The notes under the pieces: generated by a model | The model's input: the letters and a program-made list of their open reading frames with translations, nothing else | The model's database searches: none | Told to the model about the DNA's origin: nothing | In this document: one piece after another, positions 24,701 to 36,233 of the stretch | Position numbering within the stretch: the first letter of the stretch is position 1 | Layout of the letters: every line of letters begins with the position of its first letter | Assembly: GCA_000727475.1 (NCBI GenBank) | Contig: KL647290.1 | Location: 4,472,673 to 4,536,672 of the forward strand | Direction of reading: 5' to 3' | DNA: 64,000 bases | Source of the DNA: Sarcocystis neurona | Taxonomy: Eukaryota; Apicomplexa; Conoidasida; Eucoccidiorida; Sarcocystidae | Made by a program: the position numbers and the translations under genes

Positions 24701-25352
24701 CCTTCTTTACGTGCACATTGAAGAAAATCTCAAACGGCTTTTCGACACTCCGTCGTCTGAGTAATGCTAGATTCATGTCTGGTCCGCCGCGACCGCTTCT
24801 CATGTAAAAATGTGACTATTTTGCAACTGGGTGTGTCCGCGCTGCGAACATAGTTTCCTCCTTCCTGCAGTCGCGCGTGGACATTGCATTTCACCGTCTG
24901 TATGCTAGGAATTCGCCGTCTGTGTCAACACACCCTTTTACGTTAAACGCGTGCACTCCGGTGCTGTTTGTACGGATTCCTCCACTGACCCGCTTTCCTG
25001 TATGACTCTCCACATGCATTTCTCCTTGCTTTACTGTTTCACGCGCGTGTCAAGGAGCCTCTTTCTTCCTCAGTCCTCCACTGGCGACATCCCAAAAACA
25101 GTCTTCCACATTTCTTTTTGCCTCCGCGCGAGTGGTCCTAAACTGTCTGGACGCGTGACTGTATTTCCACAAGCGCGACTGCGTTCACAGGGTGAGCTGT
25201 GTACAAAAACAACGTGTGTAGTATTTTGCAACGTTCGTCTTGTCGACGTAACTCATCACACGTGCAGGTAAAAACTGCACACCGTCGGCCGACTGCTCCG
25301 CACACGCACCGGTGACCGTCGTTGTTACTCTTGGAAGCTTGAACGCCTTGGT
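21795..25352. other. Intergenic region between the small secreted protein and eL28
   Basis: Contains (TA)n at 22343-22368 and 22915-22940, ACACGTA-rich simple sequence increasing after 23900, and a 61-bp two-copy imperfect repeat (24205 and 24266; ATTC..GAAACGT..). No frame carries a recognisable motif on either strand. Confidence 0.45.
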
Positions 25353-28300
25353 TCATTTACGGGTATCGTTGCCCGTGCGAATGAGCTTCCTCATCTTTTT
25401 ATTTGCAATTTTCACCAAGTCAGGACGGTGAGCCGCAACGACCTTCAGCACCTTCGACACTTCCGCCTTGCTCTTGCAAAACTTCTGCACCTGACACGCC
25501 TTCCGGGGCTTCCTGAGACCAGCAGCAACACCGGCGCAGCACACGAGAAGCCGCCCCGCTACACACAAAAGCGTTTCACTCCTAGCCTCCTGGGCCGCAC
25601 ATACACATACGCAAGCACGCACACGTGCACCAGCTCGTGCACAAGCACTTCAATTCCCCACACACGTATATACTCCGTATGTGCACACGCCGACACCCAC
25701 GTACCCCCGTGCACACTACGTATATACCCAAATATGAAGACGACGACTACGTTTATACTACGTGTGTGCACGGGCTGATACGCACGTACTCCTACGCACA
25801 CAAGATATTTATATAGATATAAACTCAACGACTCACAGAAAAAAGCACGTGTACGCATTCGTCTACAAATTGTGTATGTACGTTTAACGCACCTACGGCC
25901 GTGTGTGCGTAATTTCTACTGTACGACAGGGAGACCGACTCAATAAACTCAAGTCCACAATACCGAAAACGACCCTACCACGACACGAAAAACTACGCGG
26001 CATCTGACGTATATACAAAGTCCTGCTGCAGAGAACAACCGCGTGCTGTACACGCACAAACATGCACACAAGCCTGCACGTGTACACACACGTACGCACA
26101 CACACGCACATGTAGGCACGTGCACGTTTACACTATTTTACTCTAACTACAACATTTATGTTTATCTAACTCCTCACACGACGACACATACGTAAACGTT
26201 GCGTACAAATATATACCTGGATACGTTTGTAAAGTGGTACACGCCAATCTCGCTGTGGAGATGCAGCGTCCCCCCTCCCCCACGCATAACTGACAAATAT
26301 ATATTCTGCGGATCATTAGCACACACACACACATTTACGTGCGTGGAACGACTACACATCGCTAACAAATACACTGGACCGTCGCATGCACATATATTTA
26401 TACGTAAGTTTCCGATCACTCGTCTACCTCGACATCAACGAACATGTACGGATTCACGTGCCACCACACACACACGTACCTGCACCCAGGGAGGCGTCTG
26501 CCTCTCTGTAAACAGCTGTTCCCCCCCCCCCCCCCAGCGTCAAGGTTACTCGCATCACTCACAAACAGATACTCAAGCTTGACATTATACACATGCGCGT
26601 CTGTAGACATGCCGCCCTATGCGTCGTCCTTTCTGCGTAGAAGATTCCTTGCGGAGAAACGTAGAGAGACCTGCAGGCCCCTCTGCGTCCAGCACGTCGA
26701 ATTGCTGCCTTGCTGTCTCACTTCCTCTCTCACGACCGTTCTCATCTGCTGTACTTCTCCTACCACGCCCGCTGGATAATAGAGGATAATAGTGTTATCC
26801 TCGTGATTCGTAACTCATTTCTGCGGACCAGACACGGGGAAGGAAGTGCAAGGAAGCTGTTCCTCGAGTGAAATTTCGTCTCGCAACGAAATGAGGAATT
26901 TACCCACCCATTCTTCCCCAATAGAAGCAGGAACTTCCCCCCGACGACAGTGTCGGCGCAACCTACTACTGCTGCTGCTGCTCGCACGTATTCGTATGGA
27001 CCAACCGTAAGACGCTCCACAAAATCCTACACCTGTGTGTCCCTACCACGCTGCAACCCCTCAACCAGTTCCTATTCTTGTGAAGTGTGATCCGTACACC
27101 TCCGTCTTCTACTCCTCCCCAGCTGCGCGTTTAAGTTGATGGGGAACACATGTGCCTACGCATGTGTATGCCACCCACCACCCCTGCTTCGTATACAGTG
27201 GCACCTGGCCATAGTATGACGCATATATTTTTGACGCGTAATGAGGAGTTGTTCCACTATGCGGATGACGTGATTCGTCGTGTGGCAACAGACAGACAGC
27301 ACCACTTGAGTATATGCACACATCCCTCCCCCCTGCGCAAAGTGAGAAGAGCAGCAGTCTTAAGACGCATCAGAAGAGAGGAGTGGGACAACGCGCGCAG
27401 CATAAACAGTCGAAACACCAAGCATAAAGGTGGCGTAAATAATCGTAGAAGAGTTATATGAGTAGTTCGGACAAGCACAGGAACAGTACTGCAGGTAGTG
27501 CTACGGGGAGTTCGAGTAACCGCAGCAGTATGCCGGACAAGTAATGATAAAAGAAGAGCAGGTATGCCAAGAGGTAAGCACAAGAGCAGTGCACGGGCAA
27601 CATAAGAGTCGTGGACGTGGATATCCACTACATCATACAGAGGAGTGGAACAGTAATACTAAGAGTACTTCCACCCTAAGCACCACAGGAGTGCTGTGGT
27701 AATAGTTCTAGTAGTGGTAGTAGTAAGTGCTGCAGTTAGAGTCCGCGTGGAGCGGTAAGAGTCGTCGTGTAGATATAACGGGAAAAAGAGTATAGTGGAA
27801 CAGTCAAAATATTAGTAGCGGTTATTAGAGTAGTGGGAGTTGTAGGTGAAAGTGTCACAGTTGAAGGACATGCTGGTAGCAGGAGCGCAACGACAACAGT
27901 CGTGGTACAGAAATAACAAGCGCAAGAGTATACCGCAACAGTAAAAATATTAGTACTGGCCGTTAATGTTGTAGTAGTAGTAAGAGTCGCGTGTCGAATA
28001 TGCATAAGAAGAGTGTAGCAATAGCAGTCGCAGTGTAGATATAACAGGCAGAAGAGGGAGAGAAAAAGTAGTGGTGATCAAACGCGCCAGAGGAGTGTAG
28101 TTGGCTACTTAAATAGTTGTGACAAGCACAGGCGGAGTCTAACAGTAAAAATAGCAGTCGAAACAGATATAAGATGCAGAAGATGAGGCATAATGGAAGT
28201 ACAGAAGATGGAGGAGAACCACAGCTATAACCTCACGGTGGTAGAACGAGACTGGCGCACCAGGAACGGCGACGCCAGGAACTCCTACTACTAGTAGCAA

Positions 28301-29073
28301 GAACACGGAGGAGAGCCGTAAAAGTGATGGGAACACCAGCAGTTTAATAGTACTGTAATGGCAATAACATTCGCCGCGGGGCGAGTATGAAGGAGACCGG
28401 GAGTAACATAGTTGGCAGCAGTAGTGGTAGTAGCGATGGAGCCAGCATTCGTGCAGGCCTTGCTGTGGACTGACACTGAAGAAGATAGGAGGTCGAACAA
28501 ATCACGGTTTCACTATATCTCTCTGTGTTAGTCGTTTTTTTCGGTGTCATGCTCCCGCACAGAGGGAGGAAGGCACACATCGAGAAACTCTTTCCCGCCC
28601 CCAGTCTGTCCCTGCAGTGGATACAATCTCTGTATTTCTTCGAGGTTTTCTCGTCGTCCAGCTCGTATATAGAGAGAAAGTCCCATGATCAGGACCGTAC
28701 TGACTGCGAGTACACTCGGACTGACTTAGTTGTTCACGGAAAATCTTAGTGTCAGGACGCCAAGACGGCCACACTCTTCGGCCACGCACAGCGTACACAA
28801 CCTGAAAAACACTTTCCCTCTGTTTCTCTTCCAGCGAATAACAAATTACCTCATTTTCCTCCCTTTCTTTGGGGTGGTGGTGAGGGCGATGTGGGTGTTG
28901 AGTTCTCCCGCCCTTCCAAGGCCAAGCGGCTGCTTGTGGGCAAGGCCGCTGTACTTCAAAGTATTCTTGCTCACTAAATTCAGCGGCTCTGCAGAGAAAG
29001 TCACTCCATTGAATTTGCGCAGGAAGCAATTATTGTGCCTGACGCACTGCCACAACAACTCAGACGACACCAT
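25353..29073 (-). CDS. RPL28: 60S ribosomal protein eL28, complete, two exons
   Basis: eL28 is a small protein of the large cytosolic ribosomal subunit. Exon 1 (28850-29073) starts at ATG 29073 in a strong context (AAAAATGG) and reads MVSSELLWQCVRHNNCFLRK, then FNGVTFSAEPLNLVSKNT and LKYSGLAHKQPLGL; the family has the same W..VR...FL.K.N...(F/Y)S.EP.NL...N...Y.GL series. It ends ATGAG|GTAATT. Exon 2 (25353-25512) follows GGTCTCAG and reads KPRKACQVQKFCKSKAEVSK, then VLKVVAAHRPDLVKIANKK and MRKLIRTGNDTRK, matching the family C-terminus (RKP..., KYRPDL). The split codon AG|G gives Arg and preserves phase. Product 127 residues, near the usual ~135. The 3337-nt intron is unusually long for a ribosomal protein gene and full of degenerate trinucleotide repeats. 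Confidence 0.95.
25560..26600. repeat. ACGTA/ACAC-rich simple sequence in the eL28 intron
   Basis: Diverged CACACGTATA and TACGTGCAC motifs dominate, with ACACACAC at 26321-26332 and a run of about 14 C at 26521-26534. Translations in all frames are Cys/Val/Tyr/Thr strings typical of such repeats, so I see no gene here. Confidence 0.7.
27460..28460. repeat. Degenerate GTA/GTT (TAC/AAC) repeat array in the eL28 intron
   Basis: A kilobase of decayed GTAGTA/AGTAGT trinucleotides. Within it a longer unit recurs: AGATATAAC...AAGAGTATA..G.AACAGT.AAAATATTAGTA at about 27770 and 27910, with shorter echoes (AGATATAAC) at 28034 and 28157. The minus strand translates as Thr/Val-rich strings with stops. 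This trinucleotide is unrelated to the CAG repeats elsewhere in the window. Confidence 0.7.
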
Positions 29074-30170
29074 TTTTCCTGCCGCTGTTGCTTGGGTTCC
29101 GGGCCGGCGCTGTTTCTGCAGCTGCGCTGGTGGGCGTGGGGGCTGCCGGACGACAAAAGAAAAGCCGCGGAATCGGGAACTGCTCACACGACACAAGCGC
29201 GGCAGAGGGAGCAGCAACAAAACGAGAGAACGAAAGAAACTCAAGCGGCCGCAGCAGGAGTTGAAAGGGGAAGAGCATAGCCACCCAAAACCGGCACTAC
29301 AACGACACAAGCGACTTCAGCATGCAACGCAGCAGCAGCCTTTGAACGACAGACGACAACAACGATGCTGGGCACCGCAATACGACACGCATGTTGGCCC
29401 GAAGCAGCGCACTACGATGCACTGCTACTCCACCTACAAAAGCGTCAGTTAGTCCTGGTCCTTCTCCCTGCACGGGTACGAGGACTTCGTCGGCGACAGC
29501 CCTTATGATGCTGCCCCGCCAATTTTACTCTGAGCGCCACGGGGATTACGACACTCGGTCGGTGCTGGCCGCTGGCACTCCCTGCTGTTGCTGTTCTGTG
29601 GGCATGCTGCTGCTGCTTCGATGGCGGTCGTCCTAGTCCTACCGATTTGCCGGTACTGCTTGCGCACTGCTGCAGCAGCTGCTGCCGCGTGGGGCGAAGC
29701 TGTTGGTGTAGAGGAAGGCTTCTCGTTGTTCACGTGGGGTGCCGCTGCTGCTGGAGCTGCTGCCATGAATCCCGCTCGCCGCCACTGCTGGGGCCCGCTA
29801 CTGGTCCCGTGGACTTCTTCTTCTGGTCCTGGCTGCCGATAGAAGCTGTTGTTGCTTCGGCGCCTGTGGCATACATGCGGTGCTCGTCTTCGTCAGCAGT
29901 CCTCTCCTGCACCACACAGCTGTTGCTGCTGTTCACGTTGCAGCGACTCCTGAGCGGGGCTCTGGCTGCCCTTGGTGGTGTTCACAGCTGCCGATGTTGT
30001 TGCAGTATCGAGGAATGCTGTTGCTCGAGCCCGCGGCTACTGGTCACAAGTCAACATGGCGTTGATGCCGCTGGTGCTGCGGCTTCCGCCGCAGTGGCGA
30101 CTTCTCCCGACACACAGTTAAGACGTAGTACGGGATATACTGTGGATATTTCCCACGCGCTTTTATTCTT
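29074..30170. other. Region upstream of eL28: CAG/CTG-rich, no secure gene
   Basis: The first ~100 bp before the eL28 ATG must contain its 5' UTR and promoter; no element is recognised. The plus strand at 29100-29452 reads as a basic Gln/Arg-rich frame (KTRERKKLKRPQQELKG), and the minus strand at 29503-29766 and 29730-29936 reads Ala/Gln/Ser-rich. Both are low complexity and compete for the same DNA. They may be exons of neighbouring genes or untranslated repeat. Confidence 0.3.
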
Positions 30171-31548
30171 ATCCATACATATATATATATATACATACAT
30201 GGTCGACATAGACAATACCAGCGGGAGGATACAGAGGTATGGACACAGAAGCACACACGCATGTACATATAAATACGAGCACTCGTCTTTCCACCACCTT
30301 CCCCACCGTATGTCTGCACGAGTATTCGTCTCTCCTTCTGCCCACATCGTCGCGTCTACTTCTATATCTCTGTCAACGGGTGTATTTTTGTGACAGGTGC
30401 AACCCACGTGCGTGTTTCCTACGTGCAAGCAGCCGTGGAACTGTTCGTTTGCATGTGAAGCTGCGCACAAGACTGCGGTTCGCATACAACCGCATACGCA
30501 TGTAGTCAGGTACGCGCATAGGGCCGTGTACAACCGTATGCAGTGAGTGTACTTGCGTACACAGATACATACTTAGAAGTCTGCACCTGAAACTTTAAGT
30601 GGATGTATATGTATACACATACCCAGCTGGATGTAAGAGCCTACATAGTTGTAGACGTGACACTTAAAGAAGTTCACTTTTAGACACCCACGTACTCGAT
30701 GATCTTGCCTTAAAACACGTAGAAGTCAGAGAGTGGCTCTCATAACAGCTATCCTCATACGTGTATACACAGCTACATATATGTTCATGAGCACCCTACG
30801 AATACAGGTAGGAGTACGCATTTATATACATATATATCGACTGCGCCGTAGTCGATGGCGAATCTGTAGTATTTTCTGCTGATGTGTGGATTAATAAGAG
30901 AGTCAGTTTCTGCAGAAGTCCACGAAAATGAGCAGCGAGTTCTTAAACATGTATGTTGTCATTGTGAAAGAAGTATCTTGAAGGCATGTTTCTGTCTTAG
31001 TTTGATAACGAGGCAAACGGTGATCAGTCCAGTTGTGCGCTGCACACATATGCACCTGTACACACACTCAGATGTGTGCAACGTAACGTTTGTAGAATCT
31101 TCGTGGGGCGCGAATTCTCCTGCCGTGATTGCTGCGCTGAGCTTTCTCACCCCGCCGGTACCTGCCCGCAAGCATCCCACTCCGTCTAGTGGATGCTTAA
31201 TGCAGAGACATGCGTACTCTCTACTCTGCGTATATCCTTCTTCGTAGTGCTCGTCGCGCTGATGCCGCTAGTGTTCTCCCCGTCCCTCGGGACAAAAGCG
31301 AGCGCTGCCGTCCACTACGTGCAGTTCTCGGGAAGCACCTGGTCTCTGTGTACTCATGCTCACTTTTCCGGCGACAAAATTCAAGTACTTTTGTACTTAC
31401 GGTTGCTGCTCTTCGGTCACGTATGCTGCTAAAACTCAGCGGCCTCTCCCTGTCCACGCGAAGCAAACCCAGGTGTTCTCCTTTCCGAATCGAATGCAGT
31501 CGTCTGTGCAATCCTGCCGCTTTTCTTCACGCGCAACGCGGCTGCTGC

Positions 31549-31934
31549 ATGAATCAACGGCGCAATCACTCCTCTCCACCACCTCACATTGTTATGAATG
31601 TGCGCGGCTCCGGCTGCTGTCGCCTTCTGTTTGTGGATGCCCAGTTTTGCTGCAGCTACTCTCCCTATACACAAACGCACTGTCGCAGAGTCTGCACGAG
31701 CACAGGGACTGCTGTTTCAGTTACTGGTGGACACACAATGCATGAATCAACCGCGCAGTCACTCCCCTCCACCCTCTCACATCTTCACGAATGTGCGCAG
31801 CTCCAGCTGCCGTTGCGCTCTGTGTGGGGATGCCCAGTTTTGCAGCAGCTACTCTCAGTAGACACACACGCACTGGCGCAGAATCTGCACGAGCACAGCG
31901 ACTGCTGTTCTTGTCGAGGTGCACTGCAAACCCA
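31549..31934. repeat. Two-copy 193-bp tandem duplication
   Basis: The block beginning ATGAATCAAC at 31549 repeats at 31742. Both copies contain CCTCTCACAT/CCTCACATTG, GAATGTGCGC, GATGCCCAGTTTTGC and TCTGCACGAGCACAG. The plus-strand frame is open through both copies (31210-31968) but the two copies are read in different phases, so the duplication did not conserve a protein and coding is unlikely. Confidence 0.85.
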
Positions 31935-32839
31935 GCCGCTGTTCTCCCACCAGCGCCCACTACATTAGCCGCAGCTGCCTCCCGTATTTACATGCACAGC
32001 AACAGCACCAGCGGGGGAGTCTGACTGCGCCGCAGGTGCACTTGTGTTCCGTATTTGTGCGTGTACGTTTGCAGCGTCTTCTGCCCGACGTCAAATTCGT
32101 AAGAATTACAGCTCTTAGTCTGAGCCTGACGCTCTCCCAAACGGCTTGTATTTCATCTCTCAAAACCCTGCAACACAATCTGCAGCTGTGTCCCGGTGTG
32201 CGTGTACCACGGTCGAGCCTGCTGTTCAGAAGAAACTTCCGTGAATTTAATCCCACACACATTCCTATACGTGTTCCTATCTACAACACCTACGGACATA
32301 TATATACCTGCACACATACACATGCACGCGGAGAGATGTAGATATAGCATGGGTATATAGACCTATCCATGTGTAGACCCCATATATACGTATGCTCTAC
32401 GTGCACGCAGGTTCCTCGCGCATCTGGAGGAACTTGAAATGAAGGTGCAGCTGTCTCTTACATGCGCCTAGAGTGCAGTCGGTTCCTTCCTCTGCATACG
32501 TGATGCTTTTCGCAGCGACTGGTGAAGAACTCTCGCGCGTCCGCAGCTGCCGGGATAACGGCATGGAGCGACGTACACGCGTCACCTCTTCCTGGCTGAT
32601 TCTTCGGAATGTCAACTGTCGCTGAACGTTTCTACCGTTCTGTCCTACCACAAACCTATGTCTATCGAAACGTGTGTAGATACATGATCGAGGTGTATGC
32701 TAATATAGGATGCGTACAAAGATTATATTTGTCTCGCTATCGCGTGAGTTGAACGGTGAGGCGATACGTGTGTGTACAACTCTTGTCTGCCATATCTATC
32801 GTGAGCTGCACTACGTGGTAATACGTACCAATGTATGCA

Positions 32840-33080
32840 TAAGCACGTCCTAATATATATATATATGTATATATATATGGATATCTGTGTTTGTCTGTAG
32901 ACATTTGAAGTGCACGTAGACATATATGCACACGTGTGTCGCTTGTGGCTGCCCTTTTGTTATGAGTAGCACTTGACAAAGCGATACACAAGTATACACA
33001 TATATACATATATATACATGTGTGGATACCTGCATCAAGTGTACATACACATTAATACATATATATATATATATATATGG
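32840..33080. repeat. TA/TACATA microsatellite cluster
   Basis: (TA)n runs at 32851-32878, 33000-33018 and 33058-33079 separated by short unique sequence. Similar tracts follow at 33665-33755 and 34065-34095. No gene recognised between 32340 and 34160; a short plus-strand basic stretch near 33840-33910 (RLEKVNKRAAEKKPVAQ) is protein-like but has no identifiable family. Confidence 0.7.
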
Positions 33081-34335
33081 AAGCGTATACGCGTATGTAT
33101 ATACGGGTCGATTACAGCTGTGTGTATATGGACAGCATCGGTGCGCCGTAAAGCAGGCAGGGCGGGGGACTGCTGCCGCGCGCTATTCGTGTTTGTATGT
33201 CGAGGTTCATTTCCGCTTCCTTTGTGATCCTCTCGAAGACCTTGCGTTTTTACACGTGTGGATGTTTGCGTAATTCTTTTGCACGTGCAAAGTAGCGCGC
33301 AGGTGAATGTGTCCTTTTCCCTCCTGTGCAGAGCGGTACAGGGAGGGTAATGAATTGTATTCATTCGCTCTGCAGAGCAGAACCGTTCGTATGCCGGTGT
33401 GGAGACGAGGTTCTTCTGTGGAATAGGGGTTCATCTCCCTACGTGAACGCATGCGCCACACATCGTCGCGCATTTCTTTCTCCGAGAAAAATACGGCTAA
33501 AGACGAACAGGTGTCGCACTGCCTTCTTACTTGTCCGTGCCACCACATACACATATTCAATTTCAACTTCGACTATATGCACATATATTGTCGTGCAATA
33601 GAAGATAGACGTACACACCTGCAAACATTGCTGTCTTCTACTCTCCCTCTCTGTACGTCCCTCCATATACCTATATATATATGTATATCTGGGTATGACC
33701 CATTCAGGACGTCGACATGTGTATATACATATATATATATATATAAACAAATATGTGATAAGGAGAATGTTTTAAAGACCTGCGCGCAAGTGTGGATACG
33801 TTTTCCTTCTCCGTCGGTTGCGCCACCTTCCCGCGCCGTAGGTCGTGGCCGTCTTGAAAAAGTGAACAAACGTGCCGCGGAGAAAAAACCTGTTGCCCAG
33901 AAAGCTGCTATATGTATGCAGGAACATAGATATACGCTTCCTCGTTTCAAGAAGCTCTATATAAGAACACGGATATACCCCACGTACGGGACTACCAGAT
34001 CCAGAATGTTAGTACGCCTGTACCTCTATCACAGCTATCAACGAAAGAGTCACACTTAACATATACAAATATACATATATATATACATATATTCGTGACA
34101 GACATTTCCTTCAGAATAGCTATCAACGAGAGAGTCGCCTCACACAAAATATACGACTATACGTGACAGCCATTTGTTTCACAGTAGGCGAGCGAAAGGA
34201 CGCGTTGGGCCCCTGTTGGGAGGGACGTCCAGTTTTGCTTCGCAGCAGCAGGCTCAGCGTCGACGACAGCCGTTTCTCCCGTTTCTCTGCTGTGAAACGG
34301 TTCTTAACACACTTTCCTCATTTATGCAGCAATAC

Positions 34336-34513
34336 TAACTTGTTCGCACACGGCCCCGAAGGCGCGGCAACAAACGGGCCGACCGCACACTCCGCGACTC
34401 ACGTGGCAAAAAACGTGCCTGCGACACAAGATGTCGCTGAGAAGAAGAAGAAGAGAAAGAAAAGGAAGATTTCTTCTCAGCAGAGCAGCAGCAACACGCA
34501 AAAAGTTCCGTAG
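34336..34513 (+). CDS. Candidate terminal exon with a lysine-rich tail
   Basis: A pyrimidine-rich acceptor (TTTCCTCATTTATGCAG) precedes a plus-strand frame reading NTNLFAHGPEGAATNGPTAH, then VAEKKKKRKKRKISS and a short Ser/Gln tail to TAG 34511. The KKKKRKKRK cluster would be a strong nuclear or nucleolar localisation signal. The frame is open further upstream to 34163. No upstream exons or family could be identified, so this is tentative. Confidence 0.25.
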
Positions 34514-34989
34514 CTCTTTCTCTCGCGACGCGAAAGGGGAGAGCAGCAATGTGTGTACGTACAATTTCCACGCAAAACGAAGGACGTGACTCAGTAACGG
34601 CAACAAACCAAACACTCTCTTCATCCGTTTCTTGCTTTTGAACTCCGCGGGAATTTTCCTTGTTCTTCTTCTTCGCCCCTTTTGCTCTTCTTCTTTTTAA
34701 GCCACTCCGCCCGACCCTCCTACGCTGGGACGACAGCAGCCCAGCAGTAGCAGCAGGGCGACTCGCGCCTAACCGGAGAAGCTGTTTTGTGTGCAGAGGT
34801 GTAGCTCGCAGGAAGCAGCAAGGAAAGGGGAGAAGAAATACGAAAAAGAGCGGCGGTAATATAGAAGATTTTCTTCTCTGCCTTCTTCCTGTCCTCCTAT
34901 GAGTGACCCGGAGCTCGGATCTTCACGCAGGTGCATCTGCTTTGTGTGACGCTCGTATGCAAAGGAGACAGCAAGACACGGGACGCGAA

Positions 34990-35185
34990 CGAGACGGGGG
35001 AAGGGGGGGATAAGGAGACGGGAGACGAGGAGGAGACGGGGCGGGGGACATGGAGACGGGGGAGGAGATGGGGGACGAGAAGGAGACGGGGGCGGGAGAG
35101 GAGACGGAGACGGGGCGGGGGAGAAGCAGACGGGGGCGGAGGAGATGGAGACGGGAGGAGACGGGGGAGGAGGAGACGAGGGATA
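34990..35185. repeat. G-rich degenerate minisatellite (GGGGGAGGAGACGGG units)
   Basis: Plus strand carries many runs of 4-7 G separated by GAGACG and GAC, in irregular 10-20 bp units. The strand asymmetry (almost no C runs) makes it a candidate G-quadruplex former. Translations are Gly/Arg/Glu-rich on plus and Pro/Ser-rich on minus, and do not look like protein. Confidence 0.75.
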
Positions 35186-35491
35186 AGGGGAGTTTCTAGA
35201 GAAGAGATGCACATACGGAAGACGCACAAGTTTCCAGGAAGAACAAGAAAAAGGAGTAGCTTTCTAAGAGTCAGGCACCTGCAGACTCCAAGGCTCCACG
35301 CGCGAGGCAAGTGGCCGAGTGCACATTTTTGCTGGGAGGAGAAGAGAGAAGAAAAGAGGGAATTTCACTCAGGAGAAGCGGGAACGGCGGAGACTTGAAA
35401 GAAAGGAGAAGTGGCATGCAGATCGAAAATGTGCGCTTCACAAGCGACACCCCGCCTCGTAGGTTGCAGGCACAAAGAAAGGCGGAGCTTG

Positions 35492-36211
35492 CTATGACTT
35501 CGGACGACGCCACAGCAGCAGCAGCAGAAGAGGGAGTTCTTTGCGGAGGGCCACACACTTGGGGTGACGCTTCGCTTTTATCGATTCTTTTGTCTGTATA
35601 CCTTCCGTTTCTGCTACTGCTGAGGAAGTGCTGCTGCACTTTTCTGACCGCTGCCGCTGTCGACGGGGGACGGGGGCCAGGACTATTGCGCTACTTGGCG
35701 ATCTTGCTGCTGCTGCTGCTGTCGACTGAACCTTCTTGCTGTCACGCCTCAGCTCCTGCTGCTTCCCAGGAAAAAGAAGAAGGGCGGGGAGAGAAGCTGC
35801 TGCCTGATGCCTTTGCTGCTGCGCCACGTGGAACCGACTCGCTGCGGCTGGCGACGGCGTGCTGCTGTCAGAGCTGGGAAGTCCGCGCTGCAGTTGCTTG
35901 TGCTGCTTCGTGTGTTGCTGCCGTCGTTTCACTCTCTGTCTCCCCCTGCTGCTGCTGTCGCTGTCTTCCCTTGCGGCTGCTGCTATATATGTGACCAGGG
36001 CTGCTAGCACGGCTGCTGCTCCGCCTGGGCTGCTGCTGGTGCTGCTTTGTACACGCAGAGGGAGCTGCTGGTCAACGGAGCACCTGCTTGCGGCTGCTGT
36101 GGTTGCCGCTGCTATTCGGAGCCGCTGCTGCTGCGTCCGAGCAGAGGGAGGCTGCGGCGTGCCGGATCCCTGCAGGAACGCCAGTAGCAGCTTGACAGGA
36201 TTAGATGGCAA
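35492..36211 (-). CDS. Ala/Gln/Ser-rich open frame downstream of giant gene 1
   Basis: A minus-strand frame of 239 codons opening SNPVKLLLAFLQGSGTPQPP and continuing Arg/Gln/Ser/Ala-rich. CAG runs are on this strand, as in giant gene 1, whose last frame stops at 36234, only 22 bp upstream. It may be an alternative 3' exon of that gene (acceptor candidate CGTTCCTGCAG|GGATCC near 36170), or 3' UTR. The plus strand has a competing frame (35311-35994) with a possible membrane helix (LLSILLSVYLPFLLLL). Undecided. Confidence 0.3.
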   Translation of the reverse strand: MPSNPVKLLLAFLQGSGTPQPPSARTQQQRLRIAAATTAAASRCSVDQQLPLRVQSSTSSSPGGAAAVLAALVTYIAAAAREDSDSSSRGRQRVKRRQQHTKQHKQLQRGLPSSDSSTPSPAAASRFHVAQQQRHQAAASLPALLLFPGKQQELRRDSKKVQSTAAAAARSPSSAIVLAPVPRRQRQRSEKCSSTSSAVAETEGIQTKESIKAKRHPKCVALRKELPLLLLLLWRRPKS

Positions 36212-36233
36212 CGGCAGGACACAAAAAAGGAGG

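Noticed and set aside
5000..25300. tRNA or 5S rRNA genes in the repeat-poor segment
   Set aside because: Looked for B-box (GGTTCGANNCC) type signals; the only near match (~23331) has no matching arms.
26521..26534. Homopolymer C run as a functional site
   Set aside because: Simple sequence in an intron; most likely slippage, and its length may be a sequencing error.
28547..29029. 160-codon minus-strand ORF with protein-like composition
   Set aside because: Reads eL28 exon 1 in the wrong frame; the correct frame gives the eL28 family sequence.
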